Part shown: one piece after another, positions 1-7,646 of the stretch
Layout: the number at the start of each line of letters is the position of its first letter
Numbering within the stretch: the first letter of the stretch is position 1
Assembly: GCA_030639105.1 (NCBI GenBank)
Contig: DAOWDI010000124.1
Coordinates: forward strand, 1-7,646
DNA from: Gammaproteobacteria bacterium
GTDB taxonomy: Bacteria > Pseudomonadota > Gammaproteobacteria > Ga0077536
Length of the DNA stretch: 7,646 bases
Direction of reading: 5' to 3'
Notes under the pieces: model-generated
What the model was told of the DNA's origin: nothing
The model's input: the letters and a program-made list of their open reading frames with translations, nothing else
The model's database searches: none
Translations under genes and position numbers: made by a program

Positions 1-1861
<1,861 letters not shown>

Positions 1862-1865
1862 GCCC

Positions 1866-2402
1866 ATGACTCGATCAGATCCTGAAGCACTGGAATCGAA
1901 TGCCCGCCGCCTGGGCGAGATCCTACGCGCGCAGGGAAGGCGGATGGTCACCGCGGAATCGTGCACGGGTGGTTGGATCGCAGAGACCCTGACTGCGATC
2001 CCTGGCAGCTCCGAGTGGTTCGACCGTGGTTATGTCACCTATTCGAACCGTGCTAAAACGGCGGTTCTCGGGGTCGCTGAACGGACGTTGCAAACGCACG
2101 GCGCGGTCAGTGCCGAGACCGTCGTGGAAATGGCGGTCGGTGCGTTGGCCGCGGCCAGTGTCGAGGTCGCGGTTGCCGTAACCGGTATCGCCGGACCCGA
2201 CGGAGGAACCGCACAAAAACCGGTCGGCACGGTATGGTTCGGATGGTGCCTGCCCGGCCGGGAACCGGTAACCCGCGCAATGCTTTTTGCCGGCGATCGG
2301 CGCAGCGTCCGTGCACAGACCGTAGCGGTCGCGCTCGAAGGCCTGATCGAACTAAGCGCCGTGGCTGAGCCATCCTGGTACGCCCAGCACGTGCCCGGAT
2401 GA
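1866..2402 (+). CDS. pncC: Nicotinamide-nucleotide amidase (CinA C-terminal family)
   Basis: Deamidates nicotinamide mononucleotide to nicotinic acid mononucleotide, returning the by-product of NAD-dependent DNA ligase to the NAD cycle. The 178-residue protein is the stand-alone amidase domain, about the size of E. coli PncC (165), without the N-terminal COG1058 domain of full-length CinA. Visible family motifs are AESCTGG at residues 30-36 with the likely catalytic Ser32, GYVTYSNRAK with Lys64, a GAVSAETVVEMA helix, and the glycine-rich TGIAGPDGG at 106-114 followed by KPVGTVW. No strong Shine-Dalgarno precedes the ATG, and the start lies 4 bases after the tadA stop, so reinitiation is likely. 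The stop overlaps the next start in ATGA (2399-2402). Proximity to recA is a widespread arrangement, once taken to link this family with competence. Confidence 0.95.
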   Translation: MTRSDPEALESNARRLGEILRAQGRRMVTAESCTGGWIAETLTAIPGSSEWFDRGYVTYSNRAKTAVLGVAERTLQTHGAVSAETVVEMAVGALAAASVEVAVAVTGIAGPDGGTAQKPVGTVWFGWCLPGREPVTRAMLFAGDRRSVRAQTVAVALEGLIELSAVAEPSWYAQHVPG

Positions 2403-2938
2403 GGCGCCTCTTCTTTGCGTTGTGCCCAAACGACACAATACGCGCGCAACTTGTGCACGCGGCGTCGAAGATCGAGTGTGGCGAAGGTCGGCGGATCGCT
2501 GCCGCGAACCTGCACGTGACCTTGCTTTTTATCGGGAACGTCGAGGATGCGAGTGCCGGGCGCCTCCAGACAGCCGCCGATCGCGTCCTCGGCGACCGTT
2601 TCGAACTGCACTTCGATAGGCTCGGCCGATGGCGGCGCAGCGGGATTGCGTGGCTCGCGCCGGCGGCGATTCCGAGCGGGTTGTCGGATCTGGTTGAGCA
2701 GCTCCATCGGCACATTCATGCCGCCGGCTTTGCACTGGAGACCAGGGCCTATCGACCTCACGTCACCATCTGCCGTTGTCTACCGAACGCGCCCCCACCG
2801 TCCGGCGAAGTCGATATTCGGTGGCGTGTCGACGAATTCGCTCTCCTCGAGTCCGTCATAATCCCCAGCACAGTGCGTTATGAGGTCATACGGCGATGGC
2901 CGCTCGCTGCGTCCGGGCGAGCGGCCCTGGGCCGGTAA
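2399..2938 (+). CDS. thpR: RNA 2',3'-cyclic phosphodiesterase (2H family)
   Basis: Member of the 2H phosphoesterase (LigT-like) family, which opens 2',3'-cyclic phosphates on RNA to 2'-phosphate and can join tRNA halves in vitro; its cellular role is not settled. The 179-residue length matches the family (176 in E. coli). Both signature HxTx motifs are present: HVTL at residues 39-42 and HVTI at 121-124. The N-terminus RRLFFAL is the usual first strand, LLFIG follows the first motif, and YRPH leads into the second. The ATG at 2399 overlaps the pncC stop (ATGA) and starts directly at the first strand, so it is well supported. The last codons include a short inverted repeat (2922-2934, CGGCC-CTG-GGCCG) with no following T-run. 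It is the last gene before the recA regulatory gap. Confidence 0.94.
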   Translation: MRRLFFALCPNDTIRAQLVHAASKIECGEGRRIAAANLHVTLLFIGNVEDASAGRLQTAADRVLGDRFELHFDRLGRWRRSGIAWLAPAAIPSGLSDLVEQLHRHIHAAGFALETRAYRPHVTICRCLPNAPPPSGEVDIRWRVDEFALLESVIIPSTVRYEVIRRWPLAASGRAALGR

Positions 2939-2987
2939 AGGTAGGTGGCACGGCACTGATTTTTGCCGGCCAATTTGTTCTGGTCAA

Positions 2988-3016
2988 TTAAACGGGGCGC
3001 TTATCTGTGCGATAAT
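2988..3016 (+). promoter_or_regulatory. Candidate sigma-70 promoter for recA (extended -10)
   Basis: GATAAT at 3011-3016 matches TATAAT in five of six positions and is preceded by TGC (3008-3010), giving an extended -10 element. Seventeen bases upstream is TTAAAC (2988-2993), a weak match to TTGACA (3 of 6), which an extended -10 can tolerate. The start of transcription would fall near 3022-3024, leaving a leader of about 90 bases before recA. The call rests on motif matches only. Confidence 0.5.
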
Positions 3017-3032
3017 CCGATCCCTATCGGAT
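3015..3032 (+). promoter_or_regulatory. Perfect 7-base inverted repeat at the recA -10/start region
   Basis: ATCCGAT (3015-3021) and ATCGGAT (3026-3032) are exact reverse complements separated by CCCT. The repeat overlaps the end of the candidate -10 and straddles the predicted transcription start, a position suited to a repressor operator. It could equally form a small hairpin at the 5' end of the recA transcript. It does not match the known enterobacterial LexA box, and which protein, if any, binds it is unknown. Confidence 0.45.
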
Positions 3033-3059
3033 ACCCTCATCGCGGTGCGGAAATACGCC

Positions 3060-3085
3060 TAACACAAGGTTGGGGTCTTTTGTTA
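3060..3085 (+). repeat. Imperfect inverted repeat in the recA leader
   Basis: TAACACAAG (3060-3068) can pair with CTTTTGTTA (3077-3085) at 8 of 9 positions, with one C-T mismatch at 3065/3080 and an 8-base G-rich loop (3069-3076). It lies in the predicted untranslated leader, ending about 20 bases before the Shine-Dalgarno. It may be a leader hairpin or a second operator; A/T-rich pairing makes chance occurrence possible. Confidence 0.3.
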
Positions 3086-3104
3086 ACGCTGGAAATTTTT
3101 CGGG

Positions 3105-3110
3105 GGAGGA
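3105..3110 (+). promoter_or_regulatory. Strong Shine-Dalgarno of recA
   Basis: GGAGGA lies inside a purine run (GGGGGAGGA, 3102-3110) just before the recA ATG at 3114. It is by far the strongest ribosome binding site in the window and fits a highly expressed protein. The spacing is short: 3 bases from the end of GGAGGA, or 4 from GGAGG. It fixes the recA start at 3114. Confidence 0.75.
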
Positions 3111-3113
3111 TCA

Positions 3114-4157
3114 ATGGACGAAAACCGCCAAAAAGCGCTAGGAGCGGCGCTTGCACAAATCGAAAAGCAGTTCGGAACGGGTTCAATAATGCGTATGGGT
3201 GGCCCCGGTGTGGCGCGTAACATCGACGTCGTGTCGACCGGCTCGCTTAGTCTCGACATCGCGCTCGGCGTCGGTGGTTTGCCAAAGGGGAGAGTCGTCG
3301 AGGTCTATGGGCCCGAGTCGTCCGGGAAGACGACGCTCGCACTACATGTCGTCTCACAGATCCAAAGGCAGGGTGGCACGGCGGCGTTCGTGGATGCCGA
3401 GCACGCGCTCGACCCGCAGTACGCGGAGAAATTGGGGGTCAATATAGACGACCTCCTGGTGTCACAGCCCGACACCGGTGAGCAGGCATTGGAAATCACC
3501 GACATGCTCGTGCGCTCGGGGGCGGTCGACATCATCGTCATCGATTCCGTCGCCGCCTTGACGCCGAAGGCGGAAATTGAGGGCGAGATGGGCGATCACC
3601 ATGTCGGCCTGCAGGCCCGGTTGATGTCCCAGGCGCTGCGCAAATTGACCGGCAATATCAAACGCGCCAACACCTTGGTCGTCTTCATTAATCAGATCCG
3701 CATGAAGATTGGCGTCATGTTTGGCAATCCAGAAACAACGACCGGCGGAAATGCATTGAAATTCTATGCGTCGGTAAGGTTGGATATTCGACGTACCGGC
3801 TCGATCAAACGTGGTGATGAAGTCATTGGCAACGAGACACGGGTTAAAGTCGTCAAGAATAAAGTGGCGCCGCCGTTCAAACAGGCAAATTTTGATATTC
3901 TGTATGACGAGGGTATTTCCCTGGAAAGTGAGCTCATCGAACTCGGTGTCGTGTACGGGTTGATAGAAAAAACCGGCGCCTGGTACAGCTACAAGGGAGA
4001 GCGTCTCGGCCAGGGCAAGGACAAGGTCAGACTCTTGCTGAAGGATAACAAGGAGATGGCAGCCGAACTCGATGCTGCGATCAGGGCTCAAGCGCTACCC
4101 GAAGCCGATGCTACCAAAACCGGGAAAGAAGAGGAGTCCATGGAGACCGAAGCCTGA
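3114..4157 (+). CDS. recA: Recombinase RecA
   Basis: ATP-dependent DNA strand-exchange protein that forms filaments on single-stranded DNA, drives homologous recombination and acts as co-protease for LexA self-cleavage. The 347-residue length is normal (353 in E. coli). An N-terminal polymerisation helix ([12 protein letters not shown]) is followed by the Walker A box GPESSGKT at residues 66-73, catalytic Glu96 in DAEHALDP, Walker B IVIDS ending near residue 145 with Asp144, the L1 region around EGEMGDHH, and Gln194 with the L2 loop through [10 protein letters not shown]. The C-terminal domain holds GAWYSYKGE and ends in an acidic tail (EEESMETEA) that modulates DNA binding in this family. 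Everything needed for activity is present. The gene has its own promoter region and the best ribosome site in the window; its TGA shares two bases with the probable recX start. Confidence 0.99.
   Translation: MDENRQKALGAALAQIEKQFGTGSIMRMGGPGVARNIDVVSTGSLSLDIALGVGGLPKGRVVEVYGPESSGKTTLALHVVSQIQRQGGTAAFVDAEHALDPQYAEKLGVNIDDLLVSQPDTGEQALEITDMLVRSGAVDIIVIDSVAALTPKAEIEGEMGDHHVGLQARLMSQALRKLTGNIKRANTLVVFINQIRMKIGVMFGNPETTTGGNALKFYASVRLDIRRTGSIKRGDEVIGNETRVKVVKNKVAPPFKQANFDILYDEGISLESELIELGVVYGLIEKTGAWYSYKGERLGQGKDKVRLLLKDNKEMAAELDAAIRAQALPEADATKTGKEEESMETEA
4142..4145 (+). promoter_or_regulatory. Shine-Dalgarno for recX inside the end of recA
   Basis: GGAG sits 8 bases before the CTG at 4154 (spacer 4146-4153), a good distance for initiation. 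This supports CTG 4154 as the recX start. It lies within the last recA codons, so ribosomes finishing recA would be at the site. Confidence 0.45.
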
Positions 4158-4603
4158 GCATAGAGACGGCGCTGCAAATTCGCCAGCTGGCAATCGCCGC
4201 ACTTGCGCACCGCGAACACAGTCGTGCCGAACTCAAACGAAAATTGTCGGCCAAAGGCTTCGCCGATCCCGATATCGATACGGAGCTTAAACGGCTGGCC
4301 GATGAACATTTGCAGGACGATAGCCGTTTTGCGGAGTCCTATATTCATCACCGCGCCGGGCGCGGTTACGGACCGATCAAGATACGTGCGGAACTGAAGC
4401 GGCGTGGGGTCGAGGAAGTACTATCGGCCGCGCTGTTCGAAGAGCTTGAGATAGATTGGAGCGAACGCGTGCAGGTGGCATGGCGCAAGAAGTTCGCATG
4501 TCCCGCCAGCGATTTCCGTGAACGAGCGAAGCAGGCGCGATTCCTTCAATATCGCGGATTCACACATGACCATATTGCGGCTGTATTGGATGCAACGGAC
4601 TAG
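4154..4603 (+). CDS. recX: Regulatory protein RecX, probable CTG start
   Basis: RecX caps and disassembles RecA filaments and inhibits RecA ATPase and co-protease activity. From CTG 4154 the product is 149 residues (166 in E. coli), built of repeated three-helix modules. The first module reads [21 protein letters not shown], matching the LAxRxHSxxELxRKL signature of the family; the second contains [10 protein letters not shown] and [15 protein letters not shown]; the last has [10 protein letters not shown]. The frame has no ATG, GTG or TTG between its upstream stop (TAA 4046-4048) and TTG 4244, and starting at 4244 would delete most of module one. CTG 4154 overlaps the recA stop as CTGA, has GGAG 8 bases upstream and gives a normal-length N-terminus. 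ATA 4160, CTG 4172 and ATT 4178 are less likely alternatives. The family call is secure; the start is inferred. Confidence 0.9.
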   Translation: MSIETALQIRQLAIAALAHREHSRAELKRKLSAKGFADPDIDTELKRLADEHLQDDSRFAESYIHHRAGRGYGPIKIRAELKRRGVEEVLSAALFEELEIDWSERVQVAWRKKFACPASDFRERAKQARFLQYRGFTHDHIAAVLDATD

Positions 4604-4609
4604 AATCTA
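4601..4609 (+). promoter_or_regulatory. Possible -10 and small palindrome just before alaS
   Basis: TAGAAT at 4601-4606 matches TATAAT in five of six positions and begins with the recX stop codon. The same bases form a short palindrome, TAGA-A-TCTA (4601-4609). No good -35 is visible at 16-18 bases. A transcript from here would begin only about 6 bases before the alaS ATG. Weak, motif-only evidence. Confidence 0.2.
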
Positions 4610-4618
4610 TCTGGCAAC

Positions 4619-7237
4619 ATGAAAACGTCGGAAATTCGAAGCGCGTTCCTCACGTTCTTTGAGGAGAAAGGACACACGCGAGTCATGAGTAGCCCACTGG
4701 TGCCGGCTAACGATCCTTCTCTGCTGTTTACCAATGCGGGTATGGTCCAGTTTAAGGATGTGTTTCTTGGTTTAGAGGATCGCGGTTTCTCCCGTGCGAC
4801 TACGAGCCAGCGCTGTGTGCGTGCCGGTGGTAAGCATAATGATCTCGATAATGTGGGTTACACCGCGCGCCACCACACCTTTTTCGAAATGCTCGGAAAT
4901 TTCAGCTTCGGTGACTATTTTAAGCGTGAGGCGATTGAGTTCTCATGGGAGTTGTTGACGAAAAGGTTTGGGCTGTCGCCGGAGAAACTCTGGATCACCG
5001 TCTACGAAGACGACGATGAAGCCGCCGATATCTGGCTGCACCATATCGGTGTCGACCTTCAGCGTTTCTCACGTTTGGGGGAAAAAGATAATTTCTGGAT
5101 GATGGGGGACACCGGACCATGTGGTCCGTGTTCCGAAATATTCTACGACCATGGCCCGGAGATCGCCGGTGGACCGCCCGGATCGCCGAGCGCCGACAGT
5201 GATCGGTACATCGAGATCTGGAATCTCGTATTTATGCAGTACGAACGTGATGCTGAGGGTCGGTTGGCGGCAATTCCGCGGCCATCGGTAGACACCGGCA
5301 TGGGGCTCGAACGCATGGCGGCAGTCATGCAGGGGGTACACAACAATTACGATATCGATCTCTTCCGCGGTTTGATCGCTGCACTACGCGCTTTCGCGCC
5401 TGCTGGCGAACTGGAAACCACTTCTCTAAGAGTGATTGCGGATCATATTCGTGCTTGCGCATTTCTGATCATGGACGGGGTTATGCCGTCAAACGAGGGA
5501 CGGGGCTACGTACTGCGCCGGATCATCCGCCGCGCCCTGCGTCACGGCAACAAGTTGGGATTTACGGAGCCATTTTTCTACCGTCTGGTGAGCGCGCTGG
5601 AACACCAAATGGGTGCCGCCGTTGCGGAACTTGCCGGCACCACCGCCCTGATAGAAGTGACATTGAAACAAGAGGAGGAACGGTTCGCGGAGACGCTCGA
5701 TCAAGGCTTGAAGATATTCGAAGCCGCGGTGGCCGACCTTGGCGGTCGGACGATCCCGGGCACGGTCGCCTTTAAGCTCAACGATACGTACGGCTTCCCG
5801 GTCGATCTGACGGCCGATATCGCACGCGAGCGGGGGCTCGATATCGACATGAAGGGATATGCAGCAGCAATGGACGCGCAACGCGAGCGCGCCCGTGCCG
5901 CAAGTCAGTTCGGCGGTACTGATACCACCGGTACAATTCCAGCCCAAGCACTCGCAAATATCGGTTCTAAACAGGTTTTCTGCGGCTACGAAACTACCGA
6001 ACATGTGGCCAAAGTTGTGGGGCTTTTCGTGGATGGTGGATGTGTCCGCGAGGTGAACGCCGGCGATAGTGGGGTGGTCGTGCTGGATACAACGCCGTTT
6101 TACGCCGAATCAGGTGGTCAGGTTGGAGATCTCGGGACGATCAGCACGCCCGATGCAGTGCTCGATGTCCTCGATACCCAAAAGCAGGGCGGATTGACCT
6201 TGCATCACGGCACGATTAAAAGTGGGACCCTGCACCTAGACGAACTCATCGAGGCAACTGTTGCCGGCGAGCGGCGTCAGGCAACGCGTCTCAATCATTC
6301 CGCGACGCATATACTGCATGCGGTGCTTCGCGGCGTACTCGGCGAGCATGTCGTGCAGAAGGGTTCGCTGGTGGAGCCCGCGCGGCTTCGATTCGATTTT
6401 TCGCATCCACAGGCGCTGAGTGCGGATGAATTGAGGCAAATCGAACGGCTGGTCAATGAGCAGATCCGCAAAAATAGCGTGATTGAAGTCGAAGTCATGC
6501 CCTACGACAAAGCAATCGAGACCGGTGCTATCGCACTGTTTGGCGAAAAATACGCCGATGAGGTGCGGGTGCTGCGTATGGGGAGGTTTTCCATCGAGCT
6601 CTGCGGCGGAACGCACGCGAGCAGGACTGGCGACATTGGTTTGTTCAAACTGATTTCAGAGGGCGGAATCGCGGCGGGCGTGCGCCGTATCGAGGCGGTT
6701 ACGGGTGCCGCTGCGCTGGACCATGTACAAGTCAGCGAGCGCGGACTGAAGATCATTGCACGGCAGGTGAAGGCGACAACCGATGATGTAGGGAAGAAGA
6801 TCGAGCAGCTGGTTGAACGCGCGCGTGCGCAGGAAAAGGAAAATCAGGCCCTGAAGGATCGTCTCGCGGGACAATCAAGCGGAGATCTTACGGATAGGGC
6901 GGTTGCCGTTGGCGACATCAAGGTCGTCAGCGAGGCCATCGAGGGCGCCGATGTCGGCGCGTTACGCAGTGCGATGGACCGTTTGAAGGATCGCTTGGGG
7001 CGCGCGGTGATTGTGCTTGCGACCGTCGAGGATACGAAAGTCCGACTCATCGCTGGGGTGACCAAAGACCTTACCGACCGCTTGGCGGCTGGCGAGCTGG
7101 TCAACTTCGTTGCCCAGCAGGTGGGTGGCAAGGGTGGTGGGCGCCCCGATATGGCTCAAGCCGGTGGCAATGATCCCGACAGACTCAAAGCGGCGCTTGG
7201 CAGTGTCGAGGCGTGGGTTCAAGAGCGGGCAGATTAG
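4619..7237 (+). CDS. alaS: Alanine--tRNA ligase
   Basis: Charges tRNA-Ala with alanine and hydrolyses mischarged Ser- or Gly-tRNA-Ala. The 872-residue protein is full length (about 875 in E. coli). The class II catalytic domain shows [35 protein letters not shown] (residues 65-80), the motif 2 region [26 protein letters not shown], and motif 3 as GMGLERMA (residues 227-234). The editing domain carries His560 and His564 in HSATH, and Cys662 and His666 in CGGTH, the expected zinc ligands. A coiled region around [17 protein letters not shown] precedes the C-terminal DHHA1 domain, which has the glycine-rich segment [15 protein letters not shown] at 836-850. The start is 15 bases after recX with no clear Shine-Dalgarno; MKTSEIR is the usual AlaRS N-terminus, so ATG 4619 is secure. 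Order recA-recX-alaS is as in E. coli. Confidence 0.98.
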   Translation: MKTSEIRSAFLTFFEEKGHTRVMSSPLVPANDPSLLFTNAGMVQFKDVFLGLEDRGFSRATTSQRCVRAGGKHNDLDNVGYTARHHTFFEMLGNFSFGDYFKREAIEFSWELLTKRFGLSPEKLWITVYEDDDEAADIWLHHIGVDLQRFSRLGEKDNFWMMGDTGPCGPCSEIFYDHGPEIAGGPPGSPSADSDRYIEIWNLVFMQYERDAEGRLAAIPRPSVDTGMGLERMAAVMQGVHNNYDIDLFRGLIAALRAFAPAGELETTSLRVIADHIRACAFLIMDGVMPSNEGRGYVLRRIIRRALRHGNKLGFTEPFFYRLVSALEHQMGAAVAELAGTTALIEVTLKQEEERFAETLDQGLKIFEAAVADLGGRTIPGTVAFKLNDTYGFPVDLTADIARERGLDIDMKGYAAAMDAQRERARAASQFGGTDTTGTIPAQALANIGSKQVFCGYETTEHVAKVVGLFVDGGCVREVNAGDSGVVVLDTTPFYAESGGQVGDLGTISTPDAVLDVLDTQKQGGLTLHHGTIKSGTLHLDELIEATVAGERRQATRLNHSATHILHAVLRGVLGEHVVQKGSLVEPARLRFDFSHPQALSADELRQIERLVNEQIRKNSVIEVEVMPYDKAIETGAIALFGEKYADEVRVLRMGRFSIELCGGTHASRTGDIGLFKLISEGGIAAGVRRIEAVTGAAALDHVQVSERGLKIIARQVKATTDDVGKKIEQLVERARAQEKENQALKDRLAGQSSGDLTDRAVAVGDIKVVSEAIEGADVGALRSAMDRLKDRLGRAVIVLATVEDTKVRLIAGVTKDLTDRLAAGELVNFVAQQVGGKGGGRPDMAQAGGNDPDRLKAALGSVEAWVQERAD

Positions 7238-7415
7238 GGCGCAACCGAACATTGGTGAATCTCACCTCGACAAGGGCGCCGATCCCGCAATTCGTTGTAC
7301 ACTACGCCGTTTGATCAGCGACAGCTGCATCTCGCTCGTTAATGTTTCTTGCTGGTGGCCCCACAGTGCGATAGTTACCCACCGCCTGCGGGATGTGTTT
7401 AGTGGATAGTCAACC
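7238..7415 (+). other. Intergenic gap between alaS and lysC
   Basis: These 178 bases show no credible gene or RNA gene. A short perfect inverted repeat, GGTGA (7254-7258) / TCACC (7262-7266) with a 3-base loop, follows alaS; without a T-run it is not a convincing terminator. A weak lysC promoter candidate lies near 7349-7375. I see no lysine-riboswitch core motifs. Confidence 0.55.
7349..7375 (+). promoter_or_regulatory. Weak candidate lysC promoter
   Basis: GATAGT at 7370-7375 matches TATAAT in four of six positions and has TGC directly upstream (7367-7369), an extended -10. TTGCTG at 7349-7354 could act as a -35, but the 15-base spacer is short. Transcription would begin about 35 bases before lysC. 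The eight bases GTGCGATA (7366-7373) also occur at the recA -10 (3007-3014). Confidence 0.3.
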
Positions 7416-7646
7416 ATGAGTCTCATCGTACAAAAATATGGCGGCACATCACTCGGTGGCGTCGAGCGGATCAGGGCGGTCGCCAGGCGTGTCCGCAATG
7501 TACACGCCGGTGGTAACAAGGTCATCGTCGTGGTCTCGGCGATGGCCGGCGAAACCGACAGGCTGTTGGCTCTGGCGAAGGATATCGTTGAGGCACCCCG
7601 CGGGCGCGAACTGGACGTCCTGTTATCGACCGGAGAACAGGTCACG
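7416..7646 (+). CDS. lysC: Aspartate kinase, 3'-truncated
   Basis: Phosphorylates aspartate to open the pathway to lysine, threonine, methionine and diaminopimelate. The frame is open from ATG 7416 to the window end, giving 77 codons with no stop. The N-terminus [19 protein letters not shown] is the aspartate kinase signature (K-[FY]-G-G-T-S, the ATP/aspartate-binding lysine motif), here with Tyr in place of the commoner Phe. [14 protein letters not shown] and [13 protein letters not shown] are the next conserved blocks. It resembles the single-function LysC of Pseudomonas-type bacteria rather than the homoserine-dehydrogenase fusions ThrA and MetL, but the regulatory ACT domains lie beyond the window, so the subtype is inferred. 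A weak Shine-Dalgarno (GTGGA, 7402-7406) lies 9 bases upstream. alaS next to lysC is common in non-enteric gammaproteobacteria, often with csrA following. Confidence 0.95.
   Translation, partial: MSLIVQKYGGTSLGGVERIRAVARRVRNVHAGGNKVIVVVSAMAGETDRLLALAKDIVEAPRGRELDVLLSTGEQVT

Larger units (their letters stand above)
2939..3113 (+). other. Intergenic regulatory gap upstream of recA
   Basis: These 175 bases carry no credible gene. They hold a candidate recA promoter, two inverted repeats and the recA ribosome binding site, listed separately. A short inverted repeat CGGCA (2951-2955) / TGCCG (2964-2968) with an 8-base loop follows thpR, but it has no T-run after it, so I do not call it a terminator. 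I searched by eye for the usual gammaproteobacterial LexA operator (CTGT-N8-ACAG) and found no convincing copy. Confidence 0.7.

Noticed and set aside
2039..2761. Long reverse-strand open frame (240 codons) opposite pncC and thpR
   Set aside because: It lies opposite two clearly identified genes and its translation is arginine/proline-rich low-complexity sequence with no recognisable family, typical of an antisense shadow in GC-rich DNA.
2922..2971. Rho-independent terminator after thpR (CGGCC-CTG-GGCCG at 2922-2934, or CGGCA/TGCCG at 2951-2968)
   Set aside because: Stems are only 5 base pairs and neither is followed by a run of T.
2980..2995. CTGG-N8-ACGG as a LexA box for recA
   Set aside because: Each half has a mismatch to CTGT/ACAG and the two halves are not reverse complements, so the dyad symmetry is lost.
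3462..4091. Reverse-strand open frame (209 codons) opposite recA
   Set aside because: Shadow of recA, with no recognisable domain and no ribosome site noted.
4244..4603. recX starting at TTG 4244 (119 residues)
   Set aside because: It removes most of the conserved first RecX helix module encoded from about 4190, has no Shine-Dalgarno at a fitting distance, and gives a protein much shorter than the family.
7352..7366. CTGG-N7-ACAG upstream of lysC as a LexA box
   Set aside because: Spacing is one base short, one half is mismatched, the spacer is GC-rich, and lysC is not an expected SOS gene.
7238..7415. Lysine riboswitch before lysC
   Set aside because: The gap is 178 bases and the conserved riboswitch core sequences are not visible.

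Overview
The window is a continuous, forward-strand stretch of housekeeping genes from a moderately GC-rich proteobacterium. The genes in order are guaA (5' end cut by the window), tadA, pncC, thpR, recA, recX, alaS and lysC (3' end cut by the window). The pncC/recA/recX/alaS order is shared with enteric bacteria, and alaS followed by lysC is typical of Pseudomonas-like and Chromatiales-like gammaproteobacteria. I infer a non-enteric gammaproteobacterium; genus cannot be assigned from this sequence alone. There is no sign of mobile DNA, CRISPR, phage or RNA genes.

Region 1 (1-2938) is a tightly packed run: guaA, 4 bases, tadA, 4 bases, pncC, then an ATGA stop/start overlap into thpR. It looks like one transcript. 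It combines GMP synthesis, tRNA wobble-adenosine deamination, salvage of damaged pyridine nucleotide (nicotinamide mononucleotide) and a 2H-family RNA phosphodiesterase.

Region 2 (2939-3113) is the only substantial regulatory gap before recA. It holds a likely extended -10 promoter, two inverted repeats and a strong Shine-Dalgarno sequence. I do not find the usual gammaproteobacterial LexA box (CTGT-N8-ACAG) here, which is notable for a recA promoter.

Region 3 (3114-7237) is recA-recX-alaS. The recX reading frame has no ATG, GTG or TTG that would include its conserved first helix. The best start is a CTG at 4154 whose last two bases are the first two of the recA TGA stop, so RecX is probably made by translational coupling from a non-standard start. 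alaS follows recX after 15 bases without a clear ribosome binding site.

Region 4 (7238-7646) is a 178-base gap with a weak candidate promoter, followed by the first 77 codons of lysC (aspartate kinase), running off the window.

I looked for an undescribed system and do not see one in the protein-coding content: every gene belongs to a well-known family and all are intact where visible. The points worth a second look are regulatory: the recX start, the recA operator region, and the alaS start region.
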